From contig NZ_BAKK01000023.1 of assembly GCF_000614145.1 (NCBI RefSeq), positions 1-64,000 of the forward strand: DNA of 64,000 nt, given 5' to 3'. Shown piece by piece: positions 57,847 to 64,000 of the stretch; positions within the stretch are counted from its first letter, which is position 1, and each line of letters starts with the position of its first letter. The translations under genes and the position numbers were made by a program. Source of the stretch: Bacteroides faecichinchillae JCM 17102 (GTDB lineage: Bacteria > Bacteroidota > Bacteroidia > Bacteroidales > Bacteroidaceae). The notes below the pieces were generated by a model. That model saw only the letters and a list, made by a program, of their open reading frames with translations, did no database searches and was not told where the DNA came from.

Positions 57847-58962
57847 ATGGAACAAAAAAAATCGAACAGACTTCATTCGTTAGATGCACTGAGAGGATTT
57901 GATATGTTTTTCATTATGGGAGGTGCCGGACTCTTGGGCAGTCTATCGCAGATATGGAGTAATCCTGTGACAGACTGGATCGCCATTCAAATGCAACACG
58001 CTGAATGGGATGGATTTCAACATCATGATATCATTTTCCCATTGTTTCTTTTCATTGCCGGAATCTCTTTTCCCTTCTCATTAGCTAATAAACTGGCTAA
58101 GAACGAAACTAAATTCCAAATCCAGAAAGATATATTCCGTCGTGGAATTATCCTTTTTCTACTAGGAATACTTTATAATAACGGGCTCAACTTCGATTTC
58201 CCTCATATGAGATATATGAGCGTACTTGGACGTATCGGTCTGGCATGGATGTTCGGAGCATTGATCTACACAAACTTTAAGCAACGGGCACGCCTTATTT
58301 GGATAGCAACTATATTAGTGGGATATTATCTCTTACTTGCTTTCGTCCCGGCTCCCGATGCTCCCGCCGGAGCCAGCAATTTCAGTCCACAAGGGAACTT
58401 TGCAGGATGGATCGACCGTATACTATTGTTCGGAACTTGGGCAGGCAAATATCAGGACCCCGAAGGAATCCTAAGCACTATTCCAGCTATTGCAACCGCT
58501 TTATTGGGAATGCAAGCAGGACGATTCATAAAATGGGAAACAGACAAAGTTACTCCTGCAAAGAAAGCTTTGTACTTGCTGTTGATCGGTATTGCATTGG
58601 TAATCGTTGGACAGTTGTGGGGCGAGTTAATGCCTATCAACAAGAAACTGTGGTCTAGTTCATTTGTATGTTTTGTAGGAGGTCTTGGGTTTATCCATAT
58701 AGCCCTATTCTATTATGTGATTGATGTCTTGAACTTCAAGAAATGGTCTTTCTTCTTCACTGTTATCGGAATGAATTCCATCACAATTTATCTGGCACAA
58801 CGGATCATTGGATTTACAAAAGCTTCTGAATTTTTCAGTAAAGGATTCATTGCAATTGTTCCTGATTATCTGACCGGTTTTGTTAGCAGTATTTTCTATA
58901 TCGGAGTATGTTGGTATTTTCTCTATTTCCTCTATAAGCACAAGATATTCCTAAAGGTGTAG
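57847..58962 (+). CDS. DUF5009 / HGSNAT-like membrane acyltransferase
   Basis: A 371-residue inner membrane protein with about ten hydrophobic segments. The start RLHSLDALRGFDMFFIMGGAGLL and WDGFQHHDIIFPLFLFIAGISFPFS match the DUF5009 family, related to heparan-alpha-glucosaminide N-acetyltransferase, where a histidine in the second motif carries the acetyl group. These enzymes move acetyl from cytosolic acetyl-CoA across the membrane to a sugar. Its place inside a mannan locus suggests a sugar substrate, but this is inference. The 223-base gap before it is AT-rich and has no gene. Confidence 0.8.
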   Translation: MEQKKSNRLHSLDALRGFDMFFIMGGAGLLGSLSQIWSNPVTDWIAIQMQHAEWDGFQHHDIIFPLFLFIAGISFPFSLANKLAKNETKFQIQKDIFRRGIILFLLGILYNNGLNFDFPHMRYMSVLGRIGLAWMFGALIYTNFKQRARLIWIATILVGYYLLLAFVPAPDAPAGASNFSPQGNFAGWIDRILLFGTWAGKYQDPEGILSTIPAIATALLGMQAGRFIKWETDKVTPAKKALYLLLIGIALVIVGQLWGELMPINKKLWSSSFVCFVGGLGFIHIALFYYVIDVLNFKKWSFFFTVIGMNSITIYLAQRIIGFTKASEFFSKGFIAIVPDYLTGFVSSIFYIGVCWYFLYFLYKHKIFLKV

Positions 58963-59039
58963 TCTGTAATTAAAATATTCGTACAACAATAGAATTAATT
59001 ATAATATTGAGGTGAGAATATTCAGCAACCCCTAAAATA

Positions 59040-59078
59040 AAAATCGCCGTTACTGCATATTGTAATAACGGCGATTTT
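59040..59078. terminator. Bidirectional terminator
   Basis: AAAATCGCCGTTA and TAACGGCGATTTT form a 13-bp stem. It lies between the converging DUF5009 gene (+) and the second GH92 gene (-). Confidence 0.8.
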
Positions 59079-59158
59079 ATGAACTCAAGTATTTTAGAAA
59101 TCCTTTGTGATTATCAATCCAACATTTGTTGAATTACCAACTATCTATCGAACTTACA

Positions 59159-61416
59159 TTAGTTCAAAACGATAGGCCGGCTTGCCGGAGCCTTACCAAA
59201 GTTCTTATTGGGCTTTTTACCCATCACAAATTTCAGGGTACTTCCATTGATAATGTCATCATATGTGATATAACTCTTATCGTAAGGCCTGCCATTCAAA
59301 TAAACTTTTTGAATGTAAATATTCTCCTTACTGTTATTCGGAGCTTCTACAGTAAATACTTTTCCACCACGTACTTTCACTTCCATTTTCTTAAAACGAG
59401 GACTTCCGAAAGCAAACACACCATCCGACGGATTTACCTGATAGAATCCCATAGCCGAAAGAAGATACCATGCAGACATCTGACCACAATCTTCATTACC
59501 GATGATACCGTCCGGTTTATCCGTATAAAAGTCATTCATAATGAAACGAACTTTCTCTGCAGTCTTCCATTGCTCACCGGCATACGTATACAAATAAGCA
59601 ATATGGTGACTCGGTTCATTGCCATGTGCATACTGTCCGATCAATCCGGTAATATCACTGGAAGCACCTTCACCCATACTATCAGTATTCTTAAAGAAAC
59701 TATCGAGTTTATCTGTGAACTGTTTGTCACCACCAAACAGAGCAATCAGCCCATACGGATCTTGAGGCACAAAGAAAGTATATTGCCACCCATTACCCTC
59801 ACAGAAATCACCGACTCCATGAATAGAACGTGCCGGATCATAAGGAGTCCGCCATGAACCGTCTTCCATCTTCGGACGAATATGGTTAATAGAAGGGTCA
59901 AAATAGTGCTTATAATAAAGAGCACGTTTCGAGAATGTTTCATAGTCGGCAGTCTTTCCCATCTTTTTAGCCATTGCAGCAATTCCCCAATCATCCACAG
60001 CATATTCCATAGCGATGGAAGTAGCTTCATGAACTTTATCAGCAGGGATATATTCACGTGCCACTACAAAAGGAATTCCATTCTGTTTTTCATAAGTAGC
60101 CGTCGCTTTCATGGCCCGAAGAGCATCTTCGGCATTGAATCCTGTAAATCCCTTCAAGTAAGCATCGGCAATCACCGGAACAGAACTATAGCCGGGCATC
60201 TGATTCGTTTCTCCACTCATCAAAGGCCAGATAGGAAGTTTATCCTGTTGGCGGTAAATAGAAAGCATTGAATTGACCACATCATCTACTCGTTCGGCTT
60301 GAGTAATAGTCATCAACGGATTCAGAGCACGATAAGTATCCCACAGAGAAAGAGTTGTATAGTTTGCTTTCTTCGGGTCTGTGTAAATCATATCATTCAT
60401 TCCTCGATACTCACCATTAACATCGCAAAAAAGTGTAGGAGCGATCATCGTATGATAATGTGCTGTATAGAATACACGTTTGGCAGCTTCATCTTCCGAT
60501 TCGACAATCATTTTCTGTAATTGCTCGTTCCAACGGTCAGCACTCATTTTCACAATCTTGTCAAAGTCCCAATGAGAAAGTTCCTCTTGCAGGTTCATTG
60601 CCGCATTGTCGCAACTTACCGAAGATATGGCAACTTTAATCTTTACTTCCTTTACATTACCAAAGGTCAGTACGCTTTTCACAGACTCCACTTTCAACTG
60701 ATCCCAAGGCTTCGGAGTATTGTCATCATAAGCAGTAAAGTTCTCTATCTTTTTATTACTCTTCAAGACAAAATAGACCTTCCGACTTGGGCTCCAGCCT
60801 CTTACATAACGATAACCTTCTACTGTATAGTCATCCACCTTACGGATATAGCTTTCATATGCATTAGTACCATTACCTTCACGCAGGTCGATCAGAATAG
60901 AAGCCGGTTTCCTTCGGGATAAGTGTAACGATGGAAACCTACCCGATCTGTTGCTGTTAATTCCGCTTTAATATTATATCTATCTAAAACAAGTGAATAA
61001 TACTCAGGGCGTGTCACTTCATTAGCATGAGAATATTTGGAAGCATATCCATCCCGTATATCATCTTGATTCCCTCTGGGTGTACGGATTTCATTCAAAG
61101 GCATAATCAAAATATCCCCTAAGTCGGTACATCCTGTACCACTCAAATGAGTATGTGAAAAACCAATGACAATACTATCGGAATGGTGATAAGCAGAACA
61201 CCAGTCCCAACCTTTATGGATATTGCTCGGACCGAGTTGCACCATTCCGTAAGGTACACTTGTACCAACAAATACGTGTCCATGATAACCGGAGCCAATA
61301 GTCGGATCCACATACTGCAACAATCCTTCGCTCTTTGAATAATCTTTTTGGGCAATTCCGTTGGCCGACATTACCAGCAAACAAGAAGTTGCCATTAATA
61401 GTTTAAACGTGTTCAT
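59159..61416 (-). CDS. GH92 alpha-mannosidase (second), interrupted by one frameshift
   Basis: About 752 residues if corrected. The first 174 residues (60892-61416) hold the signal peptide (MNTFKLLMATSCLLVMSANGIAQ) and YVDPTIGSGYHGHVFVGTSVPYGMVQLGPS; the rest (59159-60838) has DFCEGNGWQYTFF with the probable catalytic acid, GQYAHGNEPSHHIAYLY and GNEDCGQMSAWYLLSAMGFYQV. The frame changes near 60904-60907: one more C or G in the CCGG of the minus strand joins YTYPEGN to ASILIDLREGNGTNAYESY. The bridge sequence has no stop, so the gene is probably intact in the organism. It follows the third GH92 gene by 45 bases. Confidence 0.87.
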
Positions 61417-61461
61417 TTGTATTTTGTTATAAATTATTCATTATCCATTTGATAGAACGGA

Positions 61462-63726
61462 TTACATTTCAAAAGAAGGTGGCAACGCATCATCTCCGGC
61501 AGCCCATGCCTTATTAGGACGTCTACCCATAACAAATTCCAATACCCCGCCCTTCATCAGATCTTCATGGCTAAACCATGATTTATTCCATGTTTTTCCA
61601 TTTAATTTGGCCGATTGAATATACTTGTTTTCCGGTGCATAGTTTTTGCAAACCACTTTGAATGTTTTCCCATTACTCAATTGAATGGTTTGTTCTTCAA
61701 ACACCGGACTTCCAATTACATACATAGGTAAACCGGGAGTTACCGGATAGAATCCCATCATTGAGAACACAACGAATGAAGTCAATCCACCCCCATCTTC
61801 ATCTCCGGGAATACCCATCAGGTCATTACGGAACCACTGTGTCAGCAAGTTACGGATACGTTTCTGCGTACGCCAAGGTTCTCCTGCGTAATTATACAGA
61901 TAAGGGATATGCATGGAAGGTTCATTTCCCATCGAAAACTGACCTACATTACCCGTATGATCGGGAAATTGAGAATAGAAATCGTAACGTGCTTTTCCTA
62001 AGGAAGTGTCATACATCCGTTCCAACTCTTCTACAAAACGAGCTTTGCCCCCCATCAAATTTACCAGATCGTTCACATTATGAGGAACATCCCAACGATA
62101 TACCCAAGCATTGTTCTCATCATAAGATTCACGTCCGCCCATCCCGCTGGAAAAACGATAATCAAATGGTTGAATGAAATTGCCAAATGAATCTTTCGGA
62201 TGAAAGAAACCGGTTTCCTTGTTGAATACAGTCTGATAATTCAAACTTCTTTTCAGGAAATGATCTGCATCTTTCTTGTCACCCAGTAGTTTAGCAATAT
62301 TTCCCAAACACCATTCGTCATAAACGGTTCCCAGAGTAACTGCAATCGGTTGGCGTTTTTCCCAAGAATGAACTTCGGGAACTGTCTCCTTCTCGCCTAC
62401 TGCAAGCGCAGGAAAATAACCATGATCTTTATAGAACTGATCCAATACTCCGGCCGGCTTGGACGACCAAGGAGAGAGTGTTTTCTCTGTAATAGCAGCC
62501 TTACAAACTTTATAAGCCTTCTCCAAATCGAATGAACGCATACCCTTGTTATAAGCATCAAGTACAGTAGCTACACCATGATTACAGTTCATACGACGGC
62601 TATCTCCATTAATTTCAGGGAAAGTAGGCATCCAGTTAGGCTGCAACTGATAAGCCATACGGATAAATGAATTGACCATATCACTTTCTTTCTCGGCCTC
62701 AATGATCAGACGCAATGGATGAGTTGCACGATAAGTATCCCAAATCCAATCATCCACATAGAAAGGAGTACCCTCGTCATCGTGTATTTTTCCATCATAA
62801 GCACTAAAATATTTGCCATCCTCAGAAATACAGATCATACGTTCATAAGTACGATACAATGACGTGTAGAACACAGTTTTCTCATTATCCGTACCTCCGT
62901 TCACCTGAATCTTCCCCAAAGTTTCATTCCATATCTTACGTCCGGTATCGGCTACAGATTGTAGATTGTAGTCTTTAATTTCACGATGAAGATTCTTTTC
63001 GGCTTGCTCAGCAGAAATAAAAGATACTCCATAACGAAGATTCACAGAAGAGGTTCCTTTCGGATATTCCATTATATAGAAAGCATTATTTCCCTTAGTG
63101 GTCTTATCGTTAGTATTGATAGACGCTCCTTGGTGAGTACCTATTTTAAGCGGAATTTTATCTGTTTCAACATATATATAGACTTGTGTCCGGTTACCCA
63201 ATTTCTGATAACCGCTAATCGACTTGCCATCCGTTTTTAATTCTCCATCGCCTGTATTGAAGATAAGATAGGCAGGCTTATCTGTTTGAGAAAAGCCAAT
63301 CTGATAAATACCCGATTGATGTGAAGGAGCATACTGAACGTATATCCCGTTATCATCCAGATCTACACTGTAATAATAAGGTTTGATAACTTCATTATCG
63401 TATCCGTAACGTATGGTACTTTTAGCTTCAGACAATTCTCCCTGATAAGGACTCAGATTAAATGCGGAACTTCCTCGGTGACTAGTTACAATAAGTGGTA
63501 AACCATTAATTGTATTTCCTGTGAAGTTCTCACGTTCAGGATATACCCGCAACGTACTGTTAGGTAAATGAACAGTAGGATAAGTCGGCACGAGCAAGTG
63601 ACTGATATTTCCGATATACGGATTAACATAATCTACCGGAGCTTTTTCCGGTGAACGATAAACTTTAGCTGTTAGAAATTGAAAAGGGATCAGACATCCC
63701 AACAATAAGTACAAAATTTGCTTCAT
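61462..63726 (-). CDS. GH92-family alpha-mannosidase (third, divergent)
   Basis: A 754-residue secreted protein. The start at 63726 (MKQILYLLLG, signal peptide) is chosen over an in-frame ATG at 63759 because the promoter at 63764-63771 would place the transcript start near 63757. GH92 signs are PVDYVNPYIG, YVDDWIWDTYRATHPL, YDENNAWVYRWDVPHNV with a likely catalytic acid, GQFSMGNEPSMHIPYLYNYAGEPW and GDEDGGGLTSFVVFSMMGFYPV. The last motif differs from the usual G-Q-x-S-A-W, which hints at a different linkage or substrate. It is the first gene of a two-gene GH92 operon under site D. Confidence 0.9.
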   Translation of the reverse strand: MKQILYLLLGCLIPFQFLTAKVYRSPEKAPVDYVNPYIGNISHLLVPTYPTVHLPNSTLRVYPERENFTGNTINGLPLIVTSHRGSSAFNLSPYQGELSEAKSTIRYGYDNEVIKPYYYSVDLDDNGIYVQYAPSHQSGIYQIGFSQTDKPAYLIFNTGDGELKTDGKSISGYQKLGNRTQVYIYVETDKIPLKIGTHQGASINTNDKTTKGNNAFYIMEYPKGTSSVNLRYGVSFISAEQAEKNLHREIKDYNLQSVADTGRKIWNETLGKIQVNGGTDNEKTVFYTSLYRTYERMICISEDGKYFSAYDGKIHDDEGTPFYVDDWIWDTYRATHPLRLIIEAEKESDMVNSFIRMAYQLQPNWMPTFPEINGDSRRMNCNHGVATVLDAYNKGMRSFDLEKAYKVCKAAITEKTLSPWSSKPAGVLDQFYKDHGYFPALAVGEKETVPEVHSWEKRQPIAVTLGTVYDEWCLGNIAKLLGDKKDADHFLKRSLNYQTVFNKETGFFHPKDSFGNFIQPFDYRFSSGMGGRESYDENNAWVYRWDVPHNVNDLVNLMGGKARFVEELERMYDTSLGKARYDFYSQFPDHTGNVGQFSMGNEPSMHIPYLYNYAGEPWRTQKRIRNLLTQWFRNDLMGIPGDEDGGGLTSFVVFSMMGFYPVTPGLPMYVIGSPVFEEQTIQLSNGKTFKVVCKNYAPENKYIQSAKLNGKTWNKSWFSHEDLMKGGVLEFVMGRRPNKAWAAGDDALPPSFEM

Positions 63727-63763
63727 GGTATGATCTACTTGATTAATTAAAGTTTTCATGATG

Positions 63764-63846
63764 CAAATATAATCGCTATTCCCGAATAAATAGGCTGTCG
63801 CTAGAATTTACTAAAGATATGGCAAAGAATTTAACTCTTTTGGCAA
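63764..63846 (-). promoter_or_regulatory. Proposed regulator operator and promoter for the two-gene GH92 operon (site D)
   Basis: On the minus strand from 63846: TTGCCA, then AAAGAGTTAAAT, then TTTGCCA, with GCC steps 21 bp apart and the unit ending at 63819. A perfect -7 element TATATTTG is at 63771-63764, 48 bp further. The transcript start is about 31 bases before the ATG at 63726. The unit directly abuts the terminator of the upstream gene. Confidence 0.72.
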
Positions 63847-63889
63847 AAGAAAAAAGGATTTGTACTGATTAAAGCAGTTCAAATCCTTT
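63845..63889 (-). terminator. Intrinsic terminator overlapping the end of the RluA-like gene
   Basis: AAAGGATTTG (63853-63862) pairs exactly with CAAATCCTTT (63880-63889). On the minus strand the stem is followed by a T-run. The upstream arm and loop include the stop codon region of the gene. Confidence 0.7.
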
Positions 63890-64000
63890 CCATAAATTTC
63901 CTTCGGGAAGAGGAGCTTCGAGTTCTATCTGTTCCTTGGAAACAGGATGTATAAACTTCACTCTTCGAGCATGTAAACAAATACTTCCATCCGGGTTAGA
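63869..64000 (-). CDS. RluA-family pseudouridine synthase, 3' end only
   Basis: The last 43 codons of a gene running off the window on the minus strand. The sequence reads SNPDGSICLHARRVKFIHPV then SKEQIELEAPLPEGN and LWKGFELL before TAA at 63869-63871. LHARRVKFIHPVSKE followed by APLPE is the usual C-terminus of RluA-type enzymes, which isomerise uridine in ribosomal or transfer RNA. The subtype cannot be told from this fragment. Confidence 0.75.
   Translation of the reverse strand, partial: SNPDGSICLHARRVKFIHPVSKEQIELEAPLPEGNLWKGFELL

Overview
The window comes from a Bacteroides chromosome, most like the B. thetaiotaomicron group of gut species. The evidence is the TAnnTTTG -7 promoter elements, Bacteroidota-specific genes (gldH, TamL-type lipoprotein, DpsL, PSP1 protein, hybrid two-component system), lipoprotein export signals of the S-D-D type, and a large alpha-mannan degradation locus. 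No plasmid, phage, tRNA, rRNA or CRISPR array was found.

Layout. 1-900: repeats and two small unrecognised ORFs. 1177-3896: a DpsL ferritin-like protein and an orphan GH71/99-like secreted glycosidase. 4103-8191 (+): metF-holB-PSP1-gldH. 8188-15480 (-): purH and the elongation/cell-shape operon mreB-mreC-mreD-mrdA-rodA. 15633-19681 (-): an M13 metallopeptidase and an ABC-F ATPase. 19990-23273: a small accessory patch with a YcxB-like protein, an S24 repressor-like gene, a decayed HU-like gene and a nucleotidyltransferase. 23389-36122 (-): cyclophilin, M16 peptidase, MATE pump, hybrid kinase, TamB and TamL. 36213-38299 (+): an NtrC-type regulator, an unrecognised gene remnant and a tiny secreted peptide.

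38471-63726 is an alpha-mannan utilisation locus: surface GH76 endo-mannanase plus a LamG-type surface lipoprotein, a 1346-residue hybrid two-component regulator, three GH92 alpha-mannosidases, an endonuclease/exonuclease/phosphatase-family protein, a GH125 exo-1,6-mannosidase, a GH38 alpha-mannosidase with a C-terminal discoidin domain, a TlpA-like thioredoxin protein and a DUF5009 acyltransferase-like membrane protein. No SusC/SusD pair is present. The window ends in the 3' end of an RluA-type pseudouridine synthase gene.

The most interesting signal is a shared regulatory element. Four promoters of the mannan locus (before the LamG protein, the first GH92, GH38 and the last GH92) carry the same pattern: two GCC half-sites exactly 21 bp apart with an AGT core between them, ending 47-49 bp upstream of a -7 element. 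I propose these are the binding sites of the local hybrid regulator.

A second general point: seven genes are each broken by one or two single-base indels, with intact coding on both sides. This looks more like sequence error, mainly in short homopolymers, than real gene loss. The HU-like gene, in contrast, is truly degraded.
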